Positions 34,067-43,484 of a stretch of DNA of 64,000 nucleotides are shown here, one piece after another. The stretch comes from JAJCYK01 sp965212195. Lineage in GTDB: Bacteria; Bacteroidota; Bacteroidia; Cytophagales; Cyclobacteriaceae. The notes under the pieces are model-generated. The model was not told the origin of the DNA and ran no database searches. It worked only from the letters and a program-made list of their open reading frames with translations. The position numbers and the translations under genes were made by a program. Where the stretch lies: positions 62,001 to 126,000 of the forward strand of contig CBDBUW010000002.1 of NCBI GenBank assembly GCA_965212195.1, read 5' to 3'. The first letter of the stretch is position 1. Each line of letters opens with the position of its first letter.

Positions 34067-34588
34067 ATGAACAATCAAAATATTCCAGGTTTAATTATTT
34101 CGTTCTTTCTTTACCTGATACTGCAGGTTCTACTGGTACGAAATCTGGTTCTGTTCGACGTGGCTTTTTGCTACGTATACGTGGCTTTTATTTTGTTGAT
34201 CCCCTTCGATACCGGACGCATTATACTGATGTTATTGGGATTTCTTTGCGGCTTTGTAGTGGACATTTTTTACGATACCCTGGGAATACATGCCTTTGCC
34301 TGTGTGTTCATTGCCTTTATTAAACCACTTTGGACCAATACCATTCCTCCACGGGGAGGTTACGAAATGGGTATGAAACCCACCATAAAGATAATGGGGT
34401 TTAGCTGGTTCCTGACTTATGGCTTGCCTTTGATCTTTGTACATCATCTGGCGATTTTCTTCATAGAGGCCGGAGGCATGCACTTATTTGGTTTTACTAT
34501 CGTTAAAGTAATATTTAGCAGTATTTTAACTTTTATTGTGGTAGTGATTCTACAATATTTGTTTTATCAAAGAAGGCGAAGCCTATGA
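34067..34588 (+). CDS. mreD: Rod-shape determining protein MreD
   Basis: Small polytopic inner-membrane protein (173 residues, about five helices) of the elongasome. Primary sequence is weakly conserved; identification rests on the hydrophobic profile, length and position between mreC and mrdA. Its stop overlaps the mrdA start by 4 bases. Confidence 0.88.
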   Translation: MNNQNIPGLIISFFLYLILQVLLVRNLVLFDVAFCYVYVAFILLIPFDTGRIILMLLGFLCGFVVDIFYDTLGIHAFACVFIAFIKPLWTNTIPPRGGYEMGMKPTIKIMGFSWFLTYGLPLIFVHHLAIFFIEAGGMHLFGFTIVKVIFSSILTFIVVVILQYLFYQRRRSL

Positions 34589-36390
34589 AAGACAATCGGT
34601 CCTACGCAATACGGTTTACCTTTGTCATTATCGGGTGTATATTCTTGATCAAGCTGTTTTTTATTCAGGTACTTGATGAGAACTATCAACTTGCCGCTGA
34701 AAACAATGTAATGCAAAGGTTGGTGGACTATCCCTACCGGGGACTGGTCTACGACCGTAACAACAAATTGATCGTTTACAATAACCCGGTCTACGATCTG
34801 ATGGTAGTGCCACGAGAGGTGACCGTCACCGACAAAACGGAGCTGTGTGAAAGACTGGGCATCACCCCTGATGAATTTGACAAAAAGCTTACCACTGCCC
34901 AAGAATATAGCTGGTACCGGCCATCAATCTTCTTAAAACAGTTATCGAACCAAGATTTTGCAGGATTACAGGATTTGCTGGTGGACTATCCGGGATTTTA
35001 TATTATACCTCGAACGGTGCGAGCTTATCCCTATGGTGGAATGGCCAACGCCTTGGGATACATCGGCGAAATCAGTAAAGGTCAACTGGAACGTGATACT
35101 TCCAATTATTATCGACAAGGGGATTATATTGGAATCAGCGGTCTCGAGTCTAAATATGAAGAACCCCTGCGAGGTAATAGGGGAGTTAAATATCGAATGG
35201 TCAACGTTAGAGGCCTGGAGAAAGGCTCCTTCAAGAACGGACGTATGGACACCTTGCCGCAAATTGGTGAGAACCTTATGAGTACTATTGATATTGACCT
35301 GCAGGAGTACGGAGAAACCTTAATGGAAGGAAAAGTGGGAAGTATCGTGGCTATCGAACCCACCACCGGAGAGATCCTGAGCTTTGTCTCCGCCCCGTCA
35401 TACGATCCCAATCTATTAACCGGCAGGAATTACAGCAAGTATTTCAGCGAATTACAAAAGGATACCTTAAAACCTCTTTACAACCGGCCCCTGATGGCCA
35501 TGTACCGGCCGGGTTCCATATTCAAGATCATGCAAGCATTGGTTGCCCTGGAAGAAGGGGTCATTCAAGAGTCTACCAGGTTGCGGTGCAATCGTAATAT
35601 TATTGGCTGTCATGGTCCGCATAGCTACGAAAACCTGCAGGGAGCTATAACACATTCGTGCAATCCCTACTTTGTACAAGTGTCTCGAAAAATGATCAAC
35701 CAGGGTGATTCAGAGGACACCTATGAGGACACCCGTATCGGACTGGAAAGATGGCGCAAGCACGTGGCCAGCTTCGGCTTAGGGGCTCCCATAGGCATCG
35801 ACCTTCCTAACGAAAAAGGGGGTATGATCCCCAATGTGGATTATTACGACCGTGCTTACAACAGCACCAATTGGAAATTTTCGAACATACAATCCATTGC
35901 CATTGGAGAGGGAGAAAACCTCGTAGTACCGTTACAAATGGCAAATTTTGCGGCCATAGTAGCCAATAGAGGTTATTATATTAAACCTCATCTGATCAAA
36001 TCCATAGGTGAAAGTGGCCAGCCTTTACCGGAATACCAGGTTAAGCACTATACCACGGTCGACTCAAAATACTTCCATGTAGCTGTTGAAGCCATGGCTG
36101 AAGTGGTACGCAGTGGTACCGGCCAATACCGCGCCAAACTAGCCGATATTGAGGTCTGTGGTAAAACGGGTACCGTGCAAAACAATAACCGCCCGGATCA
36201 CTCAGTATTCATAGCATTTGCCCCCAAGGACGACCCAAAGATCGCCTTGTCCGTGTACGTGGAGAATGGTGGTCAAGGTGCCCGGGCTGCAGCCGGTATT
36301 GCCGGACTGATGATAGAAAAGTATTTGAAAGGGTGCACAGAACGCACCCATATGGAAGATTATATTCTTAAAGGAGATTTTATCTATTGA
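34585..36390 (+). CDS. mrdA: Penicillin-binding protein 2 (elongation transpeptidase)
   Basis: Cross-links peptidoglycan during lateral growth as partner of RodA. The 601-residue class B PBP has one N-terminal helix, a pedestal domain with GLVYDRNNKL, and a transpeptidase domain with the three active-site motifs: Ser311-x-x-Lys314 (PGSIFK), Ser358-Cys-Asn360 and Lys527-Thr-Gly529 (GKTGT). The overlap with mreD (4 bases) and rodA (4 bases) shows tight translational coupling. Confidence 0.95.
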   Translation: MKDNRSYAIRFTFVIIGCIFLIKLFFIQVLDENYQLAAENNVMQRLVDYPYRGLVYDRNNKLIVYNNPVYDLMVVPREVTVTDKTELCERLGITPDEFDKKLTTAQEYSWYRPSIFLKQLSNQDFAGLQDLLVDYPGFYIIPRTVRAYPYGGMANALGYIGEISKGQLERDTSNYYRQGDYIGISGLESKYEEPLRGNRGVKYRMVNVRGLEKGSFKNGRMDTLPQIGENLMSTIDIDLQEYGETLMEGKVGSIVAIEPTTGEILSFVSAPSYDPNLLTGRNYSKYFSELQKDTLKPLYNRPLMAMYRPGSIFKIMQALVALEEGVIQESTRLRCNRNIIGCHGPHSYENLQGAITHSCNPYFVQVSRKMINQGDSEDTYEDTRIGLERWRKHVASFGLGAPIGIDLPNEKGGMIPNVDYYDRAYNSTNWKFSNIQSIAIGEGENLVVPLQMANFAAIVANRGYYIKPHLIKSIGESGQPLPEYQVKHYTTVDSKYFHVAVEAMAEVVRSGTGQYRAKLADIEVCGKTGTVQNNNRPDHSVFIAFAPKDDPKIALSVYVENGGQGARAAAGIAGLMIEKYLKGCTERTHMEDYILKGDFIY

Positions 36391-37670
36391 AACGCGGTGA
36401 TGATGTAAAAGCCAGTAAACTGGATTGGGTTACCATACTGATCGTAGCTACTTTAGCTATTGCCGGATGGTTGAACATCTATGCAGTGGTGTATGATAGC
36501 CAGGTAGATCAGAATATATTTGATATCACCCAAAATTCTGGAAAACAACTGTTGTGGATGGGCATATCCGTGATTGCGGTTTCATTGATCATGATCATGG
36601 ATTTCCGGTTCTTTGATTCTTTTGCTTTTGGTTTTTACGGCGTGGTGATTTCCTTGCTCATTGCCGTGCTGCTGCTGGGAACTGTAGTAAGTGGTTCCAA
36701 ATCTTGGTTCGAATTTGGTTTTGTGCGCTTTCAGCCGGCTGAATTCGCTAAGTTTGCCACCGCCTTAGCCATCGCGAAATTCCTTGTTAAACCCCAGATC
36801 AAACTGGATAATCTCAAGACCATTGCCGTACTGACGATGATAGTAGGATTACCTGCTGCTCTGATCGTATTACAAGGCGATACTGGTTCGGCCCTGGTGT
36901 TCGGAGCTTTTGTTTTGGTTCTTTACCGAGAAGGACTGTCACCGGTAATCGTTTTGATAGGCTTGATTGCGGTGGCCCTGTTTGTACTGACCCTGTTATT
37001 CGGACCTACGGTGTTGATCGGAGCACTAACATTAACGGGGGTGGCGGTACTTCTATATTGGTTGATCACCAGGAAGGTGACACCCAAAAGGATATGGACC
37101 TTGTTATTTGTGGTATTGATCCCTACAGCAGTTATTCTAAGTGTGAACTGGGTGGTTACAGACCTAATGCAGCCTCATCAACAAAACCGGGTTAAGGCAT
37201 TCGTAAACCCCGAAGCAGATCCGTTAGGTTATGGCTATAATGTGACACAGTCAAAGATCGCGATCGGATCCGGAGGATTTTTTGGTAAAGGCTTTCTGGA
37301 GGGCACCCAAACCAAATTTGATTTTGTCCCTGAACAAAGCACTGATTTTATATTCTGCACTATTGGTGAAGAGCACGGCTGGCTGGGCAGCTTTATCCTC
37401 ATTGTCCTTTTTGTAACCCTGTTGTTGAGAATTGTATTTATAGCAGAGCGACAGAAATCTAAGTTTAGCAGAGTCTACGGCTATGGTGTGGCCGCAATTC
37501 TTTTTTTCCATTTTATGGTTAATATTGGAATGACCATCGGTTTGTTTCCCGTTATCGGTATTCCACTGCCCTTCTTTAGTTATGGGGGTTCTTCTTTACT
37601 GGCCTTTTCCGTTTTGATCTTTATCCTGCTTAAAATGGATGCTCACCGCATGCAGATGCTAGTACGTTAA
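36387..37670 (+). CDS. rodA: SEDS peptidoglycan glycosyltransferase RodA
   Basis: Polymerises lipid II in the elongasome together with PBP2. The 427-residue protein has about ten helices and SEDS motifs such as FVRFQPAEFAKFATALAIAKFL, LVLQGDTGSALVF-type GDTGSALVFGAF, and the extracellular PEQSTDFIFCTIGEEHGWLG with its catalytic Asp region; it ends with LPFFSYGGSSLLAF. A TTG start at 36387 overlaps the mrdA stop; an AAGGAG 10-12 bases before it is one of the rare Shine-Dalgarno-like signals here. Confidence 0.95.
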   Translation: MKRGDDVKASKLDWVTILIVATLAIAGWLNIYAVVYDSQVDQNIFDITQNSGKQLLWMGISVIAVSLIMIMDFRFFDSFAFGFYGVVISLLIAVLLLGTVVSGSKSWFEFGFVRFQPAEFAKFATALAIAKFLVKPQIKLDNLKTIAVLTMIVGLPAALIVLQGDTGSALVFGAFVLVLYREGLSPVIVLIGLIAVALFVLTLLFGPTVLIGALTLTGVAVLLYWLITRKVTPKRIWTLLFVVLIPTAVILSVNWVVTDLMQPHQQNRVKAFVNPEADPLGYGYNVTQSKIAIGSGGFFGKGFLEGTQTKFDFVPEQSTDFIFCTIGEEHGWLGSFILIVLFVTLLLRIVFIAERQKSKFSRVYGYGVAAILFFHFMVNIGMTIGLFPVIGIPLPFFSYGGSSLLAFSVLIFILLKMDAHRMQMLVR

Positions 37671-38674
37671 AATCTTCTGGAAACTAAATCCATCAATTCC
37701 TTCACCGCGGAGCTTTCCATATCCCAATTAGAACGTTCGGAGGAGTCCGCATCCAGGATCTTCATAGCTTCAACGTAGGTATTGCATCCTTCAATTTTAT
37801 CCATCACCTTGCCAAATTCCTCGGAATTGCCGGCATAAAGCTCATTGACGAACATAAACTTCTGATTTAAGGTCAAACTCTGTTTGATGTTGTCCACTTT
37901 TTTGTTCAGATGCTGATCGGCCAGAGTGGTCTGCTCTTTTTGAAGCTTGTCGTTGAGTGAAACTACTTCTTTACTAAATTGATCGTTGACATTTTTGGTC
38001 CCGTTGGAGTCCGATGGAGATGGAGTGGTTGAAGTTGCCTCTGATTTTCTCAAGCTGGGCATTTGCAAAGAAACTATTTTGGAAAATTCTTCAACGTTGG
38101 GATCTACAGCTTCCCAGCGATCGGTCCAGGAATCCAATTTGGAGGTTAACAATTGATGGTAGTGAGAGGCAGAAATATTCTCTGCGTCTTTTTCCTCTAC
38201 ATCATCGATTATCTCCTGAAGTAAACCGTGATTTATTTTAACAAATCGTTTCAGCTTGGCTAGTTCTTTAATTTTAAGGTGATCCGTTTGATCCGGCCAC
38301 AGGAAATATTCAAAATAATAGGCCGGTTCAAAAACCTGATACATGGTCTCTTCCACTGCTTGCTGCAGCAATGGACGCAAGCTGCCTTTGTCTAACTGTA
38401 TGTGACGCGACAGCACATCCATAAAATTTCGAAGCGCTGTTTGCACAGCAGTAGCTGAATAATCAAAATATGGGCTATGCAGTTTCGACACCTCAGCCTC
38501 CCACTGCAGGAATATATTCTTTAGAAGATTATAGTTTATTTGAGTTGGCGTACAGAGATTGGTAAGGTCCTTCCCCTGCAGATTTGGACTGTCCTTAAAG
38601 GCCATTTCCAGAATGTTATTAGTGTAGGATACACTATAGGATTTTAAATAGTCCCGATTAATTTTGCCTTCCAT
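37667..38674 (-). CDS. Conserved protein of unknown function, Bacteroidota type
   Basis: A 335-residue, soluble, largely helical protein without signal peptide or membrane segment. The N-terminal 185 residues are rich in aromatic and charged positions (AYYFEYFLWPDQTDHLKIKEL). A low-complexity Ser/Thr/Pro linker follows (about 213-230), then a predicted coiled coil and a compact C-terminal module (LTLNQKFMFVNELYAGNSEEF ... CNTYVEAMKIL) that I recognise as recurring in uncharacterised Bacteroidota proteins. It is convergent with rodA, overlapping by 4 bases. I cannot assign a function. Confidence 0.75.
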   Translation of the reverse strand: MEGKINRDYLKSYSVSYTNNILEMAFKDSPNLQGKDLTNLCTPTQINYNLLKNIFLQWEAEVSKLHSPYFDYSATAVQTALRNFMDVLSRHIQLDKGSLRPLLQQAVEETMYQVFEPAYYFEYFLWPDQTDHLKIKELAKLKRFVKINHGLLQEIIDDVEEKDAENISASHYHQLLTSKLDSWTDRWEAVDPNVEEFSKIVSLQMPSLRKSEATSTTPSPSDSNGTKNVNDQFSKEVVSLNDKLQKEQTTLADQHLNKKVDNIKQSLTLNQKFMFVNELYAGNSEEFGKVMDKIEGCNTYVEAMKILDADSSERSNWDMESSAVKELMDLVSRRF

Positions 38675-38956
38675 ATCATTTGTATTACTCCAGCCTAGTT
38701 TTATCCTAATTCATTGATTATGAGGGCTAGGATGCGTTCTTTTGTAAAATTAAGGAATATGCGCTGAATCATAACTTAAAAATCTTAAAATAGCATGGTT
38801 CGGGCCCCTAATAATAACTTCACTAAGGTTCTAAATATTATTCAGGAAAGCAATATTGATAGGTTACCTGCCCTTGAAGAAGTAAATCCATAGTGCGTTT
38901 AATAAATTTGAGAAAAAACTGTTTTCATAGAAAGCTTAAATAGCTGGTTGTAAAGT
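38675..38956. other. 282-base gap between the unknown gene and tdk
   Basis: Divergent intergenic region. It holds a TAAATTTG box at 38903-38910, a plausible -7 element for tdk 46 bases before its ATG, and a 32-codon open frame at 38795-38893 of uncertain status. I see no tRNA, terminator or strong repeat here. Confidence 0.5.
38903..38910 (+). promoter_or_regulatory. Candidate -7 box of tdk-porZ-recO
   Basis: TAAATTTG, a full match to TAnnTTTG. The nearest upstream TTG is 26 bases away, longer than usual. Confidence 0.35.
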
Positions 38957-39559
38957 ATGTTCATTGAACCGCATATCGGACAAGTATCCCAGACCGGTAG
39001 CAGCTCACCAGGCTGGATAGAGGTGATTTGCGGGTCCATGTTCTCCGGAAAAACCGAAGAGCTGATCCGTAGATTGAACAGAGCCATTATCGCTCGTCAG
39101 AGGGTGGAAATTTTTAAGCCTAATATCGATACCCGTTATCACGACGATCACGTGGTATCCCACGATGAAACCCGTATTCGCTCTACCGCTGTGGGTTTCG
39201 CTCAAGATATTTTGCTTTTGGCGGGAAATTGTGATGTGGTCGGTATTGACGAAGTGCAGTTCTTCGATGATCAGATAGTGGAGGTTTGTCAAAAGCTAGC
39301 TAATTCTGGCAAGCGGATCATAGCAGCCGGACTGGACATGGACTTTCAAGGAGGTCCTTTTGGCCCCATGCCTGCCTTGATGGCTATTGCAGAATATGTG
39401 ACCAAAGTGCATGCCATATGCGTCCAGTGTGGGGGCATAGCCTCATTTAGCTATCGGCTCGACCCGGCCCGGGAACAGGTTGTGGTGGGTGAACGAGAAG
39501 CATACGAGGCCCGCTGTCGCCATTGTTTCATTCAGGGGAGCGATCTTAATAACTCATGA
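38957..39559 (+). CDS. tdk: Thymidine kinase (type II)
   Basis: Salvages thymidine to dTMP. The 200-residue protein carries Walker A GSMFSGKTEELIRRL near residue 26, the magnesium-binding DEVQFFD, the lasso-like substrate loop and a zinc ribbon with CVQCGG and CRHC. Length and N-terminal extension before CGSMFSGKT are typical for Bacteroidota. Its stop overlaps the start of the porZ-like gene by 4 bases. Confidence 0.95.
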   Translation: MFIEPHIGQVSQTGSSSPGWIEVICGSMFSGKTEELIRRLNRAIIARQRVEIFKPNIDTRYHDDHVVSHDETRIRSTAVGFAQDILLLAGNCDVVGIDEVQFFDDQIVEVCQKLANSGKRIIAAGLDMDFQGGPFGPMPALMAIAEYVTKVHAICVQCGGIASFSYRLDPAREQVVVGEREAYEARCRHCFIQGSDLNNS

Positions 39560-41835
39560 TGATCCGATCTTTGGTGTTAATTATGCTGTTCTCCTTTGCT
39601 GCACAAGCACAGGAGAACATTCCTATTGGCACTTGGCGCACTCACTTTAGTTTTCGTGATGCCCATAGTGTGGCCACTACTGCCAATGGTGCATTCTGCG
39701 CAGGCAACAATAACCTGTTTTTTCTTGATTTGCAGGACAACAGTTTGAATCGCTTTAGTAAAGTGGATGGCCTAAGTGAATCTCTTATCAGCACTATTGC
39801 CTACGACAACAATAGTTCAACTTTGATCGTGGCTTATGATAATGGTACTGTAGACCTCTTTAAGGACCAGACCATTGTAGAGATAGATGCCATATCCCAA
39901 GCTCCGTTCTCCAGCTCTAAGCGTATTAATCATATTGCCATTCACAATGGCATTGCTTATCTGTCTGCACCTTTCGGGGTAGCTGTACTGGATCTGGAAA
40001 AGCAAGAAATTCGCGAAGCTTATACGAATATCGGTAAAGGTGGTGAGGTAGTTCATGTGGAATATAGTTCGGTCTATCAAGATTCTTTGTTTCTGGCCAC
40101 TGAAGAAGGTGTGATAGCTGGATGGTTGGATCCCAGCATCAATTTGCTGGATTTTACCAATTGGAGAAGATACACGCCGGCTCAGGGGATTCCGGAACTC
40201 CCCATTTCAGCAGTGGCGGTTTTCAATGGCCAAGTATGGGCCTCCATAAACTCCGACGGGTTTTATCTATACGACGGGATAGACTGGGCACGGCTCGACT
40301 ATGATTTAACCGTTTCAGTTAATGCTATGACCACCGGAAGCAGCGATTTATTGGTGACACTTCCTGATAATTTACTGAACTTTGATACGGACTTGCAAAA
40401 CACCACTATTGCAGATCCTCTATTGAGCCGCCCCCTAATGGCGCTGAATGATAGTAGGGGAATTTGGGTTGCGGATAGTGTTAATGGCTTGGTGACCTCC
40501 GTGAGCGGTGGTTTTACCAGTGTATTTCCCTCGGGGCCATTCTCCGATAGCCTGGCTAGCATTCATTATTTCGACCATACCACTTTGGCCCTGCCACCGG
40601 GATTCGATCCTTTGCGGCGACCATTGGTCACCTTCTTGGGAATGAATCAGTTCCAGAATGGCGAATGGCAAAGTTTCAACAGTTCTAATGAAATAAAAAC
40701 CAATACCTTCCCTGCGGTAAGGGATCTGGTGGACTTCACTTTTGATGGTGACAGACAGCGCTACTATTTCGCGTCATTCGGGGAAGGCATTTTGGAATGG
40801 TCTTCCCAAGACGGGTCTTTTCAATTATTGGATGAAACCTCCGCAGGCAGTACGTTGATCAATAGTTCTCCCGGTACCCGCAATGTCAGAGTCTCATCGG
40901 TATACCTTGGAAGTGACGGTACCATTTGGGCTGCGAACCACGGCAATCCGGACCCCTTGCATCAGTACGATCCCGCCGATGGGAGTTGGAGGTCATTAAA
41001 TACCCCCTTTATCGCCGCCCGTTACCCACTGGATATTCAGGAAGCTGATAACGGGGACTTCTGGCTGCGCCTTGATCCGCTCAATGGAGGAGGCATTTTG
41101 GTGATTGAACCTCAAAGTGGGCTTCAAAAACATTTGATCGATTTGGACGGACAAGGAGGACTGCCCACACGTGATATTTTGGACCTGGCCATAGACCGGG
41201 ACGGGCAGGTCTGGGTAGGCACCAAAGAAGGAGTAGTATTGTATCCCTTTCCATTCGACATACTGGAGCGCAGCGACGTGGACGCCAGCTTGGTGTTTAT
41301 CGATGGCCGCCCATTACTGCGCGACGAGGCGGTAAATTGCATTGCTGTGGACGGAGGAAATCGCAAGTGGATGGGCACTGACAGCGGATTATGGCTGTTC
41401 AGCGCCCTGGGAGATAGTGTGATCTATAATTTTACGGCTGAAAACAGCCCTCTACCGGACAATCGTATCATCGACTTGTCCATTGATGAAAAAAACGGTG
41501 AGGTCTTTATCCTTACAGAGGGGGGGCTGGTTTCCTTCAGGGGAACGGCCAGTACCGGCAGACGTCAGCACCAAAATGTAGCTATTTTCCCTAATCCGGT
41601 CACTAAAAATTTTACCGGGACTGTAGGGATTTCTGGGTTAACCAATAATGCTATCGTTAAAATTGCGGATATCACCGGAAAATTGGTTACGGAATTGCGG
41701 GCGCAGGGAGGAACCGCCGTTTGGAACGTGGCAGATTTTCAGGGAAGAAGGGTTTCATCGGGAGTGTATTTGCTTTATAGCAGTAGTGCCGATGGTGAAG
41801 AAACATTTATTGGTAAAATAGCGGTAGTAAATTGA
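39556..41835 (+). CDS. porZ: Type IX secretion protein PorZ-like, beta-propellers with C-terminal sorting domain
   Basis: A 759-residue exported protein. Signal peptide MMIRSLVLIMLFSFAAQAQ; then IPIGTWRTHFSFRDAHSVA and a series of propeller-type repeats (for example DGTIWAANHG, DGQVWVGTKEG), and a type A sorting domain at about 680-759 beginning VAIFPNPVTKNFTG. This layout matches PorZ, a cell-surface component of the type IX secretion system that helps attach cargo to lipopolysaccharide in Porphyromonas. The neighbouring recO is the usual companion of porZ in Bacteroidota. Two-component sensor-like propellers are the main alternative, but no kinase domain follows. Confidence 0.82.
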   Translation: MMIRSLVLIMLFSFAAQAQENIPIGTWRTHFSFRDAHSVATTANGAFCAGNNNLFFLDLQDNSLNRFSKVDGLSESLISTIAYDNNSSTLIVAYDNGTVDLFKDQTIVEIDAISQAPFSSSKRINHIAIHNGIAYLSAPFGVAVLDLEKQEIREAYTNIGKGGEVVHVEYSSVYQDSLFLATEEGVIAGWLDPSINLLDFTNWRRYTPAQGIPELPISAVAVFNGQVWASINSDGFYLYDGIDWARLDYDLTVSVNAMTTGSSDLLVTLPDNLLNFDTDLQNTTIADPLLSRPLMALNDSRGIWVADSVNGLVTSVSGGFTSVFPSGPFSDSLASIHYFDHTTLALPPGFDPLRRPLVTFLGMNQFQNGEWQSFNSSNEIKTNTFPAVRDLVDFTFDGDRQRYYFASFGEGILEWSSQDGSFQLLDETSAGSTLINSSPGTRNVRVSSVYLGSDGTIWAANHGNPDPLHQYDPADGSWRSLNTPFIAARYPLDIQEADNGDFWLRLDPLNGGGILVIEPQSGLQKHLIDLDGQGGLPTRDILDLAIDRDGQVWVGTKEGVVLYPFPFDILERSDVDASLVFIDGRPLLRDEAVNCIAVDGGNRKWMGTDSGLWLFSALGDSVIYNFTAENSPLPDNRIIDLSIDEKNGEVFILTEGGLVSFRGTASTGRRQHQNVAIFPNPVTKNFTGTVGISGLTNNAIVKIADITGKLVTELRAQGGTAVWNVADFQGRRVSSGVYLLYSSSADGEETFIGKIAVVN

Positions 41836-41836
41836 T

Positions 41837-42529
41837 ATGGTTTTCAAAACGCGTGGTTTGGTATTAAAATTTATCCGCTACCGGGAAACATCCATCATTG
41901 TAAACATTTATACAGAAGCTTTTGGAATTCAAAGTTACCTGGTCAATAGCGTGCGTTCCGCACGTAGTAAAAAAACAAAGATAGCCCTTTACCAGCCTCT
42001 AACACTGTTGGATCTGGTAGTTTACCACCGTGAAAAAAGTCAGCTTCAAAGGATTTCCGAAGCCAAATGCGCCTACCCATTCGTCTCCATACCACTGGAT
42101 CATAAAAAAGCAGCTATAAGCTTATTCCTGGTAGAAGTCTTGAGCAAGACTTTGAAAGTTCAAATGGAAAACCAACCCTTATTTGAGTTCTTATGGGAGT
42201 CTATAAAGTACTTCGATCAGGATTCAGTTGTAGTGGAAAATTTCCATCTGATCTTTCTTCAGAGATTGAGCCACTTTTTAGGGTTTGGGGCACATAACGC
42301 TGCAGAAATTGAGGGGCAGATCCGTTCTATGTCAGGGGCTCCCACTTTGGATTCCCGGGAATCCAAGATGTTGGAATCCGTTTTACAGGCTGATTACACT
42401 GCCAGCATTGAATTGACTAATAGTCAACGGCAGCACCTTTTACAGGCACTTCTTTACTTTTATCGTTGGCATGTGGAACAATTCGGTATTATTAAGTCAA
42501 TACCGGTACTCAATCAGGTTTTTAGCTAA
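41837..42529 (+). CDS. recO: DNA repair protein RecO
   Basis: Mediator that helps load RecA at gaps with RecR. The 230-residue protein has the N-terminal OB-fold (VFKTRGLVLKFIRYRETSIIVNIYTEAFG) and a helical C-terminal domain. The zinc-binding cysteines found in many RecO proteins are not evident, as is common in Bacteroidota. It starts one base after the porZ-like stop. Confidence 0.9.
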   Translation: MVFKTRGLVLKFIRYRETSIIVNIYTEAFGIQSYLVNSVRSARSKKTKIALYQPLTLLDLVVYHREKSQLQRISEAKCAYPFVSIPLDHKKAAISLFLVEVLSKTLKVQMENQPLFEFLWESIKYFDQDSVVVENFHLIFLQRLSHFLGFGAHNAAEIEGQIRSMSGAPTLDSRESKMLESVLQADYTASIELTNSQRQHLLQALLYFYRWHVEQFGIIKSIPVLNQVFS

Positions 42530-42541
42530 TCTTGGCCAACC

Positions 42542-43345
42542 TTAAACGGTATCGGCGGTCAGCTTGAAAGTGCGTTCCACTGTGTTGTATGGACCTGGAA
42601 TTGCATTTCCCTGATTGTCCAGTAACTCCAGCTTAATGTTGTTTTCCCCCATAGGAAGCCCCTCCATAAAATAGGGCGCCCAACTGTCGATCATAAAGGA
42701 TTCTCCATTGATAGTTGCCCTCACTTTGTTGCCATCAGCTGCCAAGTCTGTATTGATCATGTAAAAGTCCAACAAGACCTTTTTGGCATCCGCTCCCTTA
42801 TACTCACCTTTGGGACGGGAATAAAACATATGAGGTGCGGTGAGATCCACCTCCACTGCGGGTGCATCACCTACCGTAAATTGTCTCAGATTGTAAGCAC
42901 CATATTGTTTGAGGCTTTCATGGTAGGAACGGGAGATGAAGGACAAAGCCACATAGTGTCCCGGTTCCAGTGTTTTCTCAAAATTAGCAGTATAATGAGC
43001 GGAGTACGGCTGATTATTGAGAATCAGATGGATATGCTGACCTTTTGGTGAGTTTGCACATTGCTTGATATCAGCGTCCAGAGTTTGCGTACCTAACTGG
43101 TAATTCTTTACTTCGTAGGCAAAGGCAACATTTCCTGTGGCCAAAGTGGCCTCTTCCTCCGGGCTCAACATTTCGAGGCCGGAATCAGGAAATTCTGGAG
43201 AGTCCACCGGCGTCAAGGTTATTTTAACCTCCTGAGATTCCGGCTGAGCGTCTGCCTGTGCATTTTCGGGATTTTCTTTCGGGCTGCAGGCTGCCAAGAA
43301 ACCTACACAAACGGGAATTAGCAAACGGTTCAAGTAAAATCTCAT
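42542..43345 (-). CDS. Lipoprotein of unknown function
   Basis: A 267-residue lipoprotein: MRFYLNRLLIPVCVGFLAAC gives signal and lipobox, followed by an acidic low-complexity spacer (ENPENAQADAQPESQE). The rest appears beta-rich, with two similar halves (residues about 60-150 around KGQHIHLILNNQPY and 165-260 around EGLPMGENNIKLELLDNQG), suggesting tandem immunoglobulin-like modules. The first half resembles DUF4399-type domains, a weak match. Start 43345 is preferred because it places Met at the signal peptide. It is convergent with recO. Confidence 0.6.
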   Translation of the reverse strand: MRFYLNRLLIPVCVGFLAACSPKENPENAQADAQPESQEVKITLTPVDSPEFPDSGLEMLSPEEEATLATGNVAFAYEVKNYQLGTQTLDADIKQCANSPKGQHIHLILNNQPYSAHYTANFEKTLEPGHYVALSFISRSYHESLKQYGAYNLRQFTVGDAPAVEVDLTAPHMFYSRPKGEYKGADAKKVLLDFYMINTDLAADGNKVRATINGESFMIDSWAPYFMEGLPMGENNIKLELLDNQGNAIPGPYNTVERTFKLTADTV

Positions 43346-43372
43346 GTTTAAAAGGCTTTTTTTGGTGCTGAT

Positions 43373-43380
43373 CAAAGTTA
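43373..43380 (-). promoter_or_regulatory. Candidate -7 box of the lipoprotein gene
   Basis: Minus-strand TAACTTTG, the most frequent form of the box in this window, 27 bases before the start at 43345. No matching -33 TTG. Confidence 0.4.
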
Positions 43381-43484
43381 TTATAAATTTATGTAAATAA
43401 ATCCATTGTAATAACCTCATAAAATGCTCAAAGTTCCCTGTGGCAGCGAATTAGTGATTGCCATCGTTCCATAATTTCTCCACG

